From Epiperipatus broadwayi (taxonomy: Eukaryota > Onychophora > Udeonychophora > Euonychophora > Peripatidae): DNA of 64,000 nucleotides. Where the stretch lies: positions 122,001 through 186,000 of the forward strand of contig JAQFVV010000353.1 of the NCBI GenBank assembly GCA_028023455.1. The letters are read 5' to 3'. The stretch's first letter is position 1; each line of letters starts with the position of its first letter. This document shows positions 1 through 11,112 of this stretch, piece after piece. Both the position numbers and the translations under genes were made by a program. The notes beneath the pieces were generated by a model. That model had not been told where the DNA came from, ran no database searches, and saw nothing but the letters and a program-made list of their open reading frames with translations.

Positions 1-1585
1 AGAGCTATCAACAATACCCATGATCAGAGTAAGCTATGCGATGCATAACACAAACACATTTCCAGACAGTGGCCCACCTCAACTGCTAGATTTAAACCCC
101 TACTGTCCAAGTACTTTATTTGTTTTGAGATAAACCTCATGTGCCAGCTAGTTATGAGAATTAACATGTTTGGACAGTAGGCCCATAATCCAGTGCTCGA
201 AGTATCCCATGACTAGCTCAATCAAAAGTAATACAATAATAAATTGTTGCTTCAATTAGTGATAAAAGAATTGACCGACAAGCATTAAGTTTAAAGATAA
301 TTTATTTAACTTGACATTTATTATTCTATTTTAGTTACTTATATGAAACTTAATTAAATGAAATAATAACCTTTCATAACTTCAGGCTCACACATATACA
401 ATAGCAATGTAATATAATAAAGAATATTAAATAATACAATGCATTTTAAAATATATGAAATCAATATAAAATATCCTAAAGCATTAACATACACGACATT
501 TCAAAACACAGACATTGTTCATTTATTAACTGACTCTGGGAGGCTTTAAAGATTGCAATGGCTATTTTAATATCAGAAATGGAAATAATAAAAGTTGCTC
601 ATTACCTATACGATTTGAACATTGACTTCTTGCTAGTTGTTGCCTCACCTGAATTTGAGGTTTTCTGGAGGTTTTATGCTTATTATTCCATAGCATTATT
701 CTTTGAGACAGTTAACACTCCTGACAATTTTTCAAGTTGTTAAGCAGGCATTACTTTTATCGGGAAAATTGCTGTTTCATCGGACTCAGGCTGGAGAAAA
801 GTCATATGATTCCAGTGGCTGTTAGCACTGCATGGCCTTTATTAAAAAATGCATGAGAGGACTGACTGAAAACTGATTGAATGAATGCAACTGATTGCGA
901 ACTCAACTCTGAACTGAACTCACTGATAGATTGAACTCAACTGAACTGCCTGATGAAAATATGGTCTATTTATATGATGACCTGTTGTCATTTTGGTGTC
1001 AGCCAGCTATATCTGTTGTTGAAATTCCTCCACTGTTTTTGAATACATTCCTTTGCTAAGTTTTTCTTTGAGATCTTTTAATTAGTAGCCATTGCAAATT
1101 TGTTGTTTTGTGGAATTTGTTTAACTGCAAATTCTGTTTTTATATCACTTACAAGCGCATACAATATTTAATAATCTTCGAAAGGCATTCCAATTACATG
1201 CTTTCATTGGTTTTTCTTTTTAATATTTTTAACACGTACACATTTATCATTCGTTATTTATGCAGATGTATATTTTAAAATCAATTTGTTATTTACTTTT
1301 TAAAATTACTTTCCTTTTTTTTTCTTTCTTTAATAATTTAAACGAAAAGAGAGATATTTTTAATTTTAAGCTTTTAGTTTTTTTCCCCCTTCCAATTAAT
1401 TAAATGCAACTTTTACTGACTATTTTCTTTTATCGAGCTGTATTTTATTTAAACTACTAAAAACTCTTTAGATTTTTATAAACAACAATCTCTCAAACTG
1501 AAACCTTTGCATTATTTATAGTAATTTTATTTTAATAATTTTTAGACAAAAATTTCATGTGGATCACTTTTCCATAAGCGGTACA
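1..1585 (-). mobile_element. Long LTR (copy C), minus strand, cut by window start
   Basis: The reverse complement aligns by eye, block after block, with the long LTRs at 47.2-49.2, 55.2-57.0, 59.3-60.5 and 62.9-64 kb. Shared blocks include the segment around the two motifs 'ggacagtaggcccat' and 'aaacccctactgtcc', the 'tgagtcc..tgaaac' block, the promoter-like 'tataaatag' block near 970 and the oligopurine block near 1385. The LTR 5' end is at about 1585, where the minus strand begins TGTAC. There is no polypurine tract just outside that end, so this is a 5' LTR whose internal region lies left of the window, or a solo LTR. It is more diverged than the other copies. It carries no gene; the small open frame at 558-743 lies inside it and is not meaningful. 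Confidence 0.75.
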
Positions 1586-3457
1586 ATATATAATTATTGT
1601 TAAATTGACCTTTTATGCTATTATATTAACATTATTTTTACTCATTATCATTATTTTCGAGCATTATCAGTCAACTAAAGAATGAGATTCAATCTGAGAT
1701 TAATCTCATTTTTCTAATTCATTATTTTTTCTGCATATTACTTCAGTATATTTCCTATTTTACCTGAACAACTCATATTTGGAACCCAGTAGTTGCACAT
1801 CTACAGTTATCTCTTCAAATGACATGATCAGCTCATCTCCATTTCAGACCATTATTTTTTTAATGATGACAGTAATTCCTGTTTATCTAAAATTTAGATA
1901 ATTTGTATTTTATATTTAAAGCTACAGGTTAAATCTTATCACCATAAATCTCCAGAGACACTAAGCATGTCTTCATATTAACAAATTTCTCATTAACAAC
2001 AAAGATGTAAAGTACTAAAATTATCATAATTCAAGTATAGCAATTTTATATCATACCAGTTTTGTAATTATATTAATAGAAAAAAAGGGATTGTAGTAAA
2101 GCATGTTTTTTAAACATCTGTTACAATGTATCAGTAAGTAAAATTTATTTTACAATAAACAAAGTTGTTCTGCTTTTATAAATAAAATTCTATTAAACAT
2201 AATAATAAAACTTCCAGCAAACTTAATTTGTGCTACTTTGTAATTTACCTTTAACTAAATATACTTTTTATGGGTTGACAATCTACAGTATAGCTACAAT
2301 TGTGGTGCCTGACATTGAAAATGATTAGCTAAAACTAAATTACAAAGTGGTACAAATTTCAGCTAGATAGGTTTTTTTTTTAATCCTGTGTAAGGGCGGT
2401 TTATTTATATTATAAAAAGAAGCATTATTCATTTTCGAAATCTAAAGTTGAATATTTTCTAAAAAGGAAATAAAACTTAAAAAATAACAGTTTTTTTGTA
2501 TAAGTAAAAAAGTACATCCAGAATCATTACAAAAACATGTCACAATGGTTAATAAAAACTTTTAATTCAAAATATACTTTCTACCTAATTCATAACATAT
2601 TTAAAAAATTGTCAGTAGTTATCCATGCTTTATTGTAAATATATAATTAACTATGTACTTTTTTCAAACAGCAGTTAGCCAACTTTTGAATCCAAGTAGA
2701 CACATTGTTTAATTCATATTAGGCTTTGATATCAGGCTTAATAAATACAATTCATTACTCATTTTGGGTTTGTTTTCAAGATGCTTTTTATTAAGTTCAA
2801 ATCTGCAAACATATTTTATTGTTTGTATTTTCATATAATTTGTTTAAATAGTTGATAAAGAGCTATAAGCAATTCTACATTTTTTTTCACAGGAATTTTT
2901 GATTAATTTTTAAAGATGTCAGCTACTTATGAGCTATATTTACATTATCTAAACAGCAACAGATAATCAAGTGAGAAAACAAATTAAGAAGTATACTTTT
3001 TGGAAATAAGCTAATTTTGTGTTAAATGTGAGTTGATATTTTAATTGTGTGAAACTAACATTTTTAAAGTAACTCATTTTTCATATAAAATAATTTTGTG
3101 CTAAACATTTTGTATTGCATTTTATCAACTAATAAGATTCTGATGCTAAAAATAAGTTTTTAAAATACAAAGCTCTTTGTATTGTTGTTCATTAATGCAA
3201 TGGTTGCTAATCATGGTTAAAAATGTATCAGTTTCACGCCGCTTCTGACCATTCAAATTCCATCACTTTTAATGGTACGGTTAAGATTTTACTAGCATTT
3301 GAAAAATTAGAAAAAAGTTCCGTAAGATGCTGCCCTCTCTTGAATTATTTTACAAATAAAAAATCAATAAAATGGTCTCAAAACTTTAACAAAAAATGTA
3401 GGTGTGCTCTTCTTGAATCTTATTGGCTGTTACATTTCGACACAAAGAAAATAAAAT
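1586..3457. other. AT-rich intergenic DNA, no gene seen
   Basis: No open frame of convincing length or composition and no recognised repeat. The short frame at 3223-3465 is not supported by any motif. Confidence 0.6.
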
Positions 3458-3940
3458 GTCAATAACTCAAAAGTTACAATTTGTTTTTGTTTCATTTGGA
3501 AAATGATAAACAAATGTTTTAGACCATTTTAAATGTATTTTTTGACAAATTACAAATTATTTTGATAAATATGTTAAAAATAAAATTATTTTAGAAAAAT
3601 AGTTAAGACTTTAACAAAAATTACAAAAATTATTTGCTTTTTCTGCAATGTAAACAAATCATGTTGTCATCCAAAACGTTTTGGTTGGTGAGTAAGATGT
3701 CAATAAATCAAAAGTTACGATTTGTTTTTGTTTCATTTGGAAAATGATAAACGAATGTTTTAGACAATTTTAAACGTATTTTTTGACAAATTACAAATTA
3801 TTTTGATGAAATATGCTAAAAATAAAATTATTTTAGAAAAATAGTTAAGACTTTAACAAAAATTACAAAAAATATTTGCTTTTTCTGCAATGTAAACAAA
3901 TAATGTCGTCATCCAAAACGTTTTGGTCGGTGAGTAAGAT
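3458..3940. repeat. Tandem duplication, 241-bp unit, two copies
   Basis: The block beginning 'gtcaataa.tcaaaagtta' at 3458 recurs at 3699 and continues colinearly to 'ggtgagtaagat' at the end of both copies (about 3698 and 3940). The copies differ at only a handful of positions, for example c/a in the opening block and tt/tc before 'ggtgagtaag'. The high similarity in non-coding DNA suggests a recent duplication or part of a longer satellite. Confidence 0.9.
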
Positions 3941-4600
3941 TTTGTTTTAGATTTACTGCTTGCAAATATTTTTACAATTATAAAGAGAAATTCATTTTTG
4001 AAAAAACTTTCATTCACTTTCATAATGTGACAAATTATTAATATACTTTTTACAAACGAAACTAAAGTAAATATAATATTAAAAGATGAATATATTTTGT
4101 TGATTGAATTTGTGTTTTGACACTTCACTTTGTGAATTGACCAATTAAAAGTGACTTTTACCTCACTCAACCAATAAAATAATCAGCAATAAAGAGGTTC
4201 ATTAATTTATCTATTTATTTTTTACCATATTATTACAAAATCTTTAAAGACTCTTTGTTTTGACTATATTTTAAACTATTTATCAAATGTAATGAAAACA
4301 TACAATTTTCATATTTTTATCATCATATTTAGATTTAATATTCCTAACACTTTTTACTAGTGCTCAAACTTAACTCAAGTGAGATACACATTTAGAGATC
4401 TTTATTACTATGAAAAACTTTAAGTCTGTTTTGTGTTTAACCTCAGCAATTTATCTCCAATCTAAACACAATGTAATCATTTTTAATTATTATTGTTGCA
4501 GTTAATAAGTTTATTTAACTAAATAATACATCACCATAAAAACAAAAGTTATATATATGAACATCCATCATCAGACTTTCAATAATATATATTGCTGAAG
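3941..4600. other. AT-rich spacer, no gene seen
   Basis: No recognised coding or repeat feature. The minus-strand open frame through here (3853-4170) overlaps the tandem duplication and has no motif. Confidence 0.5.
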
Positions 4601-4619
4601 AGTTGGAGAGTGGAGAAGA

Positions 4620-4870
4620 TTGAAGCCTGTCCATTAAAGTTTGAAGAATTTCTATTTTAATATAAAAGTAGCAATGATTATATGTATGTGGGGGGGGGTG
4701 CACCAAATGATGAGTGCTGTTTCAGCAAAAAATACTAGTATTGGAGATCATTTATCTTTTTCACATATATGTTGTTGTGTGTATTGGTTATATAAGGTGG
4801 ATTGGATGGCTGAAAAGAACTTGAAAGACTGTGTTCAAATTCCTCTAATTACAAACATATATATATATAT
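4620..4870 (+). mobile_element. Hammerhead-containing SINE-like repeat, type 1
   Basis: This is the same unit as 40800-41070 (plus) and 40385-40620 (minus). It has a 5' body, a hammerhead motif, a block reading 'gatcatttatctttttcac', then 'tataaggtggattgg', then a tRNA B-box-like 'gtgttcaaattcc' near 4836, and it ends in an (AT)n tract at 4857. I infer a SINE-like or retrozyme-like non-autonomous retroelement. The B box is recognisable, but a clear A box is not. A run of nine G's (4690-4698) interrupts the stem I region. Confidence 0.6.
4695..4748 (+). ncRNA. Degenerate hammerhead ribozyme copy
   Basis: Aligns with the intact minus-strand copy at 8084-8136. Stem I inner strands CCAA (4703-4706) and TTGG (4740-4743) are kept. 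The core reads ATGATGA instead of CTGATGA (C3 to A at 4707), and the GAAA box reads AAAA at 4729-4732 (G12 to A). Stem II is 5 of 6 bp (4714-4719 with 4723-4728). The changes at C3 and G12 would be expected to abolish cleavage, so this is a fossil. Confidence 0.6.
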
Positions 4871-5394
4871 AACTTCAATATTATACCATTATGGTTGTCA
4901 ATAAGTTTGCAATACATCAAAGAGACTTGGTTTATTGTACAAAATGAATACTTAATGAATCAAAATGCCAATAGTGTTCAAATAAACAAAAAATTAATCT
5001 CTTAAATCATTAACAATAAACTACAAACATATGAATAACCAGATTTATGATGCTTATGCATCAAAAGCAAACTTGATCTATTTAATTTGTTTTGTTCACT
5101 GTCATAGTTATATATATATATATAGGTGAAATACGCAGATAATTAGAAAGCCTATTGAATTTATAAAATACAATGCCATTTATTTTTAACTGAAACAGCA
5201 TATTTGAATGATAATAGCACAATTTAGTATTTATATTTCTTTGTAAATCAAGATTTATCAGCTTTGTTATGAGAATAATTGTGATATATATATATAATAT
5301 AATCAATAAAATATGAAAACAGATATGTTGTGAGAAACAACAAGAGATGAGATCAAAAGCAAAATATTTTAGTGAAATAACAAACAGGTGTACT
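4871..5394. other. AT-rich spacer with short (AT)n tracts
   Basis: Only short (AT)n tracts near 4860, 5110 and 5285. The minus-strand frame 5082-5492 is low complexity and crosses into the LINE fragment; I do not regard it as a gene. Confidence 0.5.
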
Positions 5395-5670
5395 AATATA
5401 ATTGAAAGAATTACAAGACTAAAGTGTAATTGAGTTAAATATATTGCTAAACAATGATAATAGATAAATAATAGGACTAAATTGGATTCCAAAAGATTGT
5501 TAAAAAAAACCTAGAAAAAATGACATGTGAGATGAATGACTAAAATAAAAAAATCCTTTTTAGAAGTGACATGAAAAAGGCTATGGATCAGAGACACTGA
5601 GTTAAACATGGAGAGATTTTCATCCTACAAAAGATATATAAGGTTTAGAAATGATGATGATATATGGTAA
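5395..5670 (+). pseudogene. RTE-like LINE ORF2 C-terminal fragment
   Basis: In interrupted plus-strand frames, this can be matched to the end of the better-preserved minus-strand LINE at 45378-46223. The 'LIERIKRLK' block appears as 'IERITRLK' near 5400. The 'WIPRDCKRPRK' block appears as 'LDSKRLLKKT' in one frame and 'WIPKDC' in another near 5480, followed by a block matching 'HVRWMDE'. It ends in a short gatgat-type tail (5650-5660), as RTE elements often do. Several frameshifts and stops show a dead, 5'-truncated copy. Confidence 0.55.
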
Positions 5671-6249
5671 AGTATTTTTGTCAACAGTAATAGCTAACTC
5701 TGCATCTATCTTATAAAGGACCAACTTTAAACACAGATGTCTGGAATTACACTGCAAATGAATAATACAGGTTTTCATCTACAAATAATATATTTTATCT
5801 AAAGGTAAATGAGTAATTCATAAGTTGTGATGATGAGTATCAACATATCTTTCATATAATAATGTCTATAAACACTATGCAATCAACTCACACATGTGCA
5901 TTATAATTTGAGAGAGAAAACATAATTAAATTCATCATTTTTGCAAAGCAGACCATATTTTTAAATAAATAATATAGTGAAAACACATTATGTAAAACAA
6001 GACTGATTACAACCACTATATTAATTATTAATATATGATAACTATATTGAGAAAAGCTTTCTTACAATTTGTTTTATTTTATATGCTTAGCTGACTTTCG
6101 ACTCTTATGAGTCATAGACATAGCATAAATTGTAAATTAGGAGTGGGTGTCCATATGTTGTTATGGCTCATTTACATAACATTTTAAATATGAACTATAA
6201 TTAGGGGGAATATTCCATCTTTATGAGAGGGGCATGCATGATTATTTTC
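5671..6249. other. AT-rich spacer, no gene seen
   Basis: No recognised feature. Confidence 0.5.
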
Positions 6250-6560
6250 TACTGAAGGAATTTTTGTCACTGGATGTATGCCGTCCCGCTTTAATTTTTC
6301 GTTTAAAGTTGTTGCATTCAGTGCACACTATTTCAAAAAGATGACTATGTGAAATGATGACCAGTTGCAAAGAAATGTTCAAAAAATTTTGAGTGTGTAT
6401 TTGTATTAGTTCTAGCCTTATTATATAGGTATGTGTGTTGGACTATATGCATATATAGATTAGCCTGAGATTCCCCATAATAAACTGATGGGCAGGTGGA
6501 ATCCTGGCATTTAATTCTATAAATGGCTTGAGAGTGAAGATCAGTTGGTAAGGTATCTTT
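6250..6560 (-). pseudogene. Penelope-like element GIY-YIG endonuclease fragment
   Basis: On the minus strand, a frame through 6440-6560 reads with the GIY-YIG signature as 'AIYRIKC', a CxDxxxC-type segment and 'VYYGES', then 'NL..HIVQH'. This is the order seen in Penelope-like endonucleases (an I-Y-R-I-x-C start and a YxGE core). The arginine normally found after the YIG motif appears as histidine, so it is probably inactive. Downstream, after frame breaks, fragments resembling '..HFFATGHHF' and 'NNFKRKIKAG' fit the rest of the domain. It is distinct from the better copy at 20550-21080. Confidence 0.55.
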
Positions 6561-7920
6561 TGCATTATTGAGTAGCCAATGCAGTGGAGATGTTGTAAGC
6601 AGAGAGATCTGGTGGGTAGAGATAATAATGTTACTAAAGCAACGGATTTAAATGTTTTTTAGCTTGTTAAATTTTTTAATGAATTGTTATGTGTAAGCGT
6701 ATGAATTTATCAGCTTTTATTTTCTTAAATACTAAATTATGTTTGAATTTTAATGATACGATGTTTGCATAAAAAATGCTTTCATTGTATGGAACATACA
6801 TTTATAATATTTGCACATCTGATAATATGCAGTTTGTTTTTAGATGATTTGTGAGAATTTGTTTCATATTTTATTTTTGTTTATATAGTTATGTTTATAT
6901 TAGGTCAATTATGAGACTTGTTTGAGATTTAACTTCATTAATACTGGTGATTAAAAAATGTTTTTATTTACTATATATGCAGTACAAAAATAATATATTT
7001 TCATCTATTTATATGTATATCACGTCAATTTTCTTTAAAGCCATTGCATTTTGAGATACCTCTGTTGACAATTAACATTTTAAATAAATACTTAAAAACT
7101 GTCAATCTTCGTTTATTAAGTTAGAAATTATTGCATCTATTATAATCTTAGACGCAGATTATATTTTTTATTAGAGCACAAGTAGGTGTGTTAGATAGCT
7201 ATTTTTCTACTAATAATCGGATTGCTATTTGTGTAGTCTATGGTCTTAGTTGGCTATATAAAAGCAAATTCCCACAATTTCTTGCAGACTGGGAATTATT
7301 CTTTTATCTGGACTTGATTCCAACTATACAACTATAATATAAATAACAAACAAAATTTTTGAAAAAAACTGAAAAATATAATCTCCGATGGAACAATGTA
7401 AGAAGAAATAAACATTAATATATCCATGGCTGAAAACAATTTAGAACAATTTATTCCTCTAGATGTTTGTTCCTTTTACACTAATAAATAACTATCTGTA
7501 TTTGATATATATATAGTTATGTTAATACTGTAATGTTTCAAACTCAGTCTAAGTACAGAGATGTTCTGTATTACAAACTGCTCTATCCATGAATAAAGAA
7601 TTAAACTAAAGTAAGATACGGAATTATTAAAAGTTAACAGTTAATTGATAATTTGTGTATATATGTTCCGGTATTTTTTTAAATGTCATAAATGTTGATT
7701 TGGATGTAGATAAGTAATTTGTGCATTCTTATAGTAAAATGGATAAAGTACATAACATAAATTTTACTTTTAATCCTGTACTCATCATCCAATTTAATAA
7801 CTAATTAGTCTTTAATGTATCAGACATGATTGTAAACATGAACTCTATATTACTATGTATATTTTACTTTTTGTGCAAATAAAGATTATTTTGAAAAAAA
7901 AAAAAAGAATATGAGTATTT
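6561..7920. other. AT-rich DNA, no gene seen
   Basis: No recognised feature. An (A)n run lies at about 7895-7906. Confidence 0.5.
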
Positions 7921-7979
7921 TTACGGTAAAAATAAATAAATAAACTGTACACTTATTTGCAAAAGTCGGTAATTAATTT

Positions 7980-8165
7980 TCTTTCTTTTCACACAGTGAA
8001 ATATATTATAGAAATAATAAACACCTCCATACTTCCCCATTCTTTTTAAATTCATATATATAAAGATACAATAAAAGACAATTGACCCCCAAGATGCATT
8101 TCGTGCTGAACCAGCACTCATCAGTTGGCCCAGGTCACTATCTCTCATATATATCTTTATTATAT
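7980..8165 (-). mobile_element. Hammerhead-containing repeat, type 2
   Basis: Minus-strand repeat carrying the intact hammerhead at 8084-8136. The stem I, core and stem III are the same family as the type 1 repeats. The sequence downstream on the minus strand (8083 to about 7980) differs from type 1 and shows no B box. Boundaries are estimated. Confidence 0.5.
8084..8136 (-). ncRNA. Hammerhead ribozyme, all core residues present
   Basis: Read on the minus strand. The 5' arm of stem I is GACC (8136-8133), loop TGGG, CCAA (8128-8125). The core is CTGATGA (8124-8118). Stem II is GTGCTG/CAGCAC with a GTT loop (8117-8103). The box is GAAA (8102-8099). Stem III is the palindrome ATGCAT (8099-8094). 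U16.1 is followed by C17 (8093). The 3' arm of stem I is TTGG (8092-8089), G, GGTC (8087-8084). The predicted cleavage lies between 8093 and 8092. Stem III has no loop if folded in one molecule; this resembles the minimal type I hammerheads of newt satellite 2 and Penelope-like elements, which are known or thought to work as dimers or tandem transcripts. All 13 or so invariant positions match. Activity is inferred, not shown. Confidence 0.88.
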
Positions 8166-8180
8166 GCAAAGTATTTATCT

Positions 8181-9229
8181 AGAGTAAATTGTTACTTTTT
8201 CATTTACCATTGTCAAACTTTCTCCACTCACAACTTTGACGCCATCCATTTCTGATAAATATACTATTTTGTTCTATGTAAAATTGAAAGAAAAAATATA
8301 TATGTACTTAATAATTATGTACAAGTAACTATAGTTAGAGTATTTGTTAAAGGCTCAAATTTGGAAGTACTTCGAAGCAAATTATTTGTTAAACATCTAA
8401 ATTATATTGCTTAAAGGCAAATCAAAGCTAATTATATACCGTTTTTTTAGTAAACACATTTATTGATAATAAATATTTAAATAATGTAATCAGAAATAAA
8501 ACTACAGAAAGTAAGTAAGACTCATGGATGGTATGTCCTTATTAGTAACAGATATAAATAGAAGGAAAAGGAATAAAAGAATTCTAATGCAGAGAAACAG
8601 AAAAGAATATACAGATGAGAGAAAAGAATTTGTATCTAAAGTAGTTAATCCATGGTATGATTTAAATATAGCCACTATTTTTCTCAAGTGCAACTCATCT
8701 TCACTGATATTTGCATCAAATGTAAGTACCTTTCAATGCTAGTGAATTTACAATGATATAATAAAGTATTTCTCAATTCAAAACAAACATAACTAGATTT
8801 GAATAATGGAAGCTCTCAAAATGAAAGGGTAAAATCTATTCCAGTTCCTAAATTATGTAGTTTTCCATAACTAGATCTTTTTAACTTGACAGAATAAAAA
8901 ATTGTTCCATAAAATATTGTACATACCTGCTCATCATCTACTGTTTTAATCATATATCCAAAGAAAAGTGACTTAAGGAAAAAAGAAACAATACATGGAA
9001 GGAGTTCATTTATCTGTAATATTAGATCTTTACTAGTAAACTTACTATATTACTATAATATGAACAATTTGATGATGATGGGTTTTTTTAATCTGAAAAT
9101 ATAAGGCCTTACCTTTTTATAATTTCTTATTATTTTATTCATCATTTGTTTATTTAAGTAATTATTTGTATTATAATGGCAATAGTAAAATAATTGTACA
9201 TTTATGATTTCACTAACAATAATTTCATT
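8181..9229. other. AT-rich DNA, no gene seen
   Basis: Two short overlapping open frames on opposite strands near 8502-8742 are low complexity and lack motifs. Confidence 0.5.
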
Positions 9230-9653
9230 TGAAAGTATTTATTTTTAGGTACTTGTTAATTAGCCACTTTAAATCACTTGGTGGGAATATGCTGTTTACA
9301 TGGCCGAACTTACAGCATATAGAACATTTCTGTTCATATTAGCCGTTAGCAGGCCTAGATGGCATTGCACACAAATATTACAGCCTGCTGATGTGCTTCC
9401 CAACACTATGCAAATAGCACACACTTCACAGTGAGATTTATGTAATTCAACTGGCCATAACTCTTTTAATGTGCATTCAAAGTAATGATCTTACACCCTA
9501 GCTGATGTACTATTACATACTAATAATTGTATGCCATTCCTGCACTTCCCTACACATCTTAGGAGGTGAAAAGAATTTCAAAAGAGTAGAAACAAACACC
9601 ATTTACCAGAACTCACATGAATAGGTATGTTTACACGAGAAGAGCTACAAGAC

Positions 9654-9893
9654 AAATCGTAAGCTTGCTTTGATCAGAGTAATGCAACTTTTGGATGATC
9701 TTTCAGATCACAAAATCATCATTCCTCCCGCTACACATTCCAGTGATTTAATTTAATGGAATTTAATTTAATTCAGGCTGATTCGTTTGTTAATCAAGTG
9801 GTTTTTTTTGTTTAAATTTTGATTAAACATTTAATTTACTATTAGAAGAATAACATACATTTTTAAATAAAAAGAAAAGTATTTTTGTTTTGT
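9654..9893. repeat. Internal direct repeat, copy 1
   Basis: Begins 'aaatcgtaagcttg' and ends in 'taaaaagaaaagtattttt'. Aligns with 9959-10206, with roughly one difference in ten by eye. Confidence 0.8.
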
Positions 9894-9958
9894 TTTTGAC
9901 ATTTAATGTAGAATGCTAAGAATAATGTAAACTTGTCTGAGGTTGCACATTGTTTTGG

Positions 9959-10206
9959 AAATCGTAAGCTTGGTTTGATTAGAGTAATGCATCTTTTAGA
10001 CAATACTTCAGATCTGCAAAGCCATCAAATCCCCCCTGCACATTCCAGCACTACATGCTGCAATTTAATTGAATGGAATTTTATTTAATTCAGGCTTATT
10101 AGTTTGTTAGTCAAGTGGTTTTTTTAAATTTTTGTTTAAACGTTTCATTTACTATTAGAAGGATAACGTACTTTTTTTAAATAAAAAGAAAAGTGTTTTG
10201 TTTTGT
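9959..10206. repeat. Internal direct repeat, copy 2
   Basis: Second copy of the block at 9654-9893, inside the same TIR element. A spacer of 65 bp separates the two copies. Confidence 0.8.
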
Positions 10207-10489
10207 CTAGGCCCGGCAACGTTATATTAAAACATATTTCACACAGAAACAGTGCCACCAAGTAATGTACAGTGGCTAATTAACAAGCACCTATTTTTTA
10301 TTCTACCCTGTATGTGAATTGGAAATAAATGAAGATAAGAAATTATTTAGGCAAATAAACCTTTTCTTTCTGTTAATGCATTGAACCATTTGTAATAAAA
10401 CATGTAGCTTGTAATAATGGTTAATGTTCTGTTTTTTAATTTTCACTACACTATTCTCATGCAAGGCATGGACTGGCTTCCATCCACTT

Positions 10490-10620
10490 TTAACACTTTG
10501 TAGAAAGAAGTAATCATAAACATATGACCAAAGACATGTGAAAAAGATCTATGATTCCAAGATGCACATTTTTTGCTGAGCCAGCACTCTCCAGTTGACC
10601 CACATCACAATATCCTACTG
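10490..10620 (-). mobile_element. Hammerhead-containing repeat, type 3
   Basis: Minus strand: a hammerhead copy, then 'gatctttttcacatgtcttt', then 'gtgttaaaagtggatgg'. The same flank occurs, in both orientations, in the inverted-repeat element at 35472-35705. This links the two loci as one subfamily. Confidence 0.55.
10553..10606 (-). ncRNA. Degenerate hammerhead ribozyme copy
   Basis: Minus strand: the stem I 5' arm ends TCAA and pairs with TTGG (10560-10557) through one G-U pair. The core reads CTGGAGA (A6 changed), and the GAAA box has lost its G. Stem III is a palindrome-like ATGTGCAT followed by C17 at 10561. The fold is largely preserved, but the core is damaged. Confidence 0.55.
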
Positions 10621-11049
10621 CCCCATGCTTGGAATAAATAATAAGCAGTGGATGATGAAATTTTGATACTAGTACTTAAAGGCCAAAAGTTTTTTTTTGT
10701 TGTTGTTGTTTCTCAAAGTCAATATTAGGATGTCAGCTTATTTTTAAAAATATAGAAGAGGATATAACAGTATGAATAATGCAGTGCCACCCTCATTTTC
10801 TCTATAAATATATTATACTCATAGGCTCAGAACAAATATTGTTAATATATATAAAAAAAACATTACCATTTAAATTCTGATTACAAGTTCAAGAGAGATT
10901 TTTTCCAACATAAACTTCCACATTTGCACTATATGCCCTATGATACACAAAATGTAACTTTCTCACTCCAAGAACTACCAAAATGCAGCAATAAACATGC
11001 TGAAACGATTGGCATTTAGAAATAATAAGATTGGTCTGAAATATCTATT
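10621..11049. other. AT-rich spacer, no gene seen
   Basis: No recognised feature. Confidence 0.4.
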
Positions 11050-11112
11050 CACCACCTGAACACTCCCAGCTGCATAAAAGGCAGTTATGCTAACCACTAG
11101 GCCACCAACGCT
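11050..11112 (-). repeat. tRNA-Lys-like SINE head or tRNA pseudogene
   Basis: On the minus strand the A-box-like TGGCCTAGTGG is followed by a D-arm segment, then an anticodon arm CTGC/GCAG with a 7-nt loop CTTTTAT (anticodon TTT, Lys), then a degraded B box (GTGTTCAGG). The acceptor stem does not close cleanly, so it is not a functional tRNA. tRNA-Lys-derived SINEs are known from several invertebrates, including octopus. The frame at 11112-11300 just beside it is not supported. Confidence 0.65.

Larger units (their letters stand above)
9230..10310. mobile_element. Non-autonomous DNA transposon with TIRs and internal direct repeat
   Basis: The left end (from 9248: 'ggtacttgttaattagcc' then 'cacttggtgg') is matched in inverse orientation at 10291-10240 ('ggtgcttgttaattagcc' then 'cttggtgg' on the minus strand). 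This gives TIRs of at least 45 bp with a few mismatches. The right end continues to 'attctaccctg' at 10310, so on the minus strand the element starts CAGGGT, reminiscent of hAT ends. The interior has no transposase frame and contains two diverged direct copies of a block of about 245 bp (9654-9893 and 9959-10206). The superfamily is not decided. Confidence 0.7.

Noticed and set aside
3853-4170. 105-codon minus-strand frame
   Set aside because: Overlaps the tandem duplication, low complexity, no domain.
5082-5492. 136-codon minus-strand frame
   Set aside because: Ile/Leu/Tyr-rich low-complexity translation of AT-rich DNA; overlaps a plus-strand LINE fragment.
6478-6500. CTGATGG motif at 6485
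   Set aside because: Lies inside the Penelope endonuclease fragment and has no hammerhead fold around it.
11050-11112. Functional tRNA-Lys gene
   Set aside because: Anticodon arm and A box are good, but the B box is degraded and the acceptor stem does not pair.
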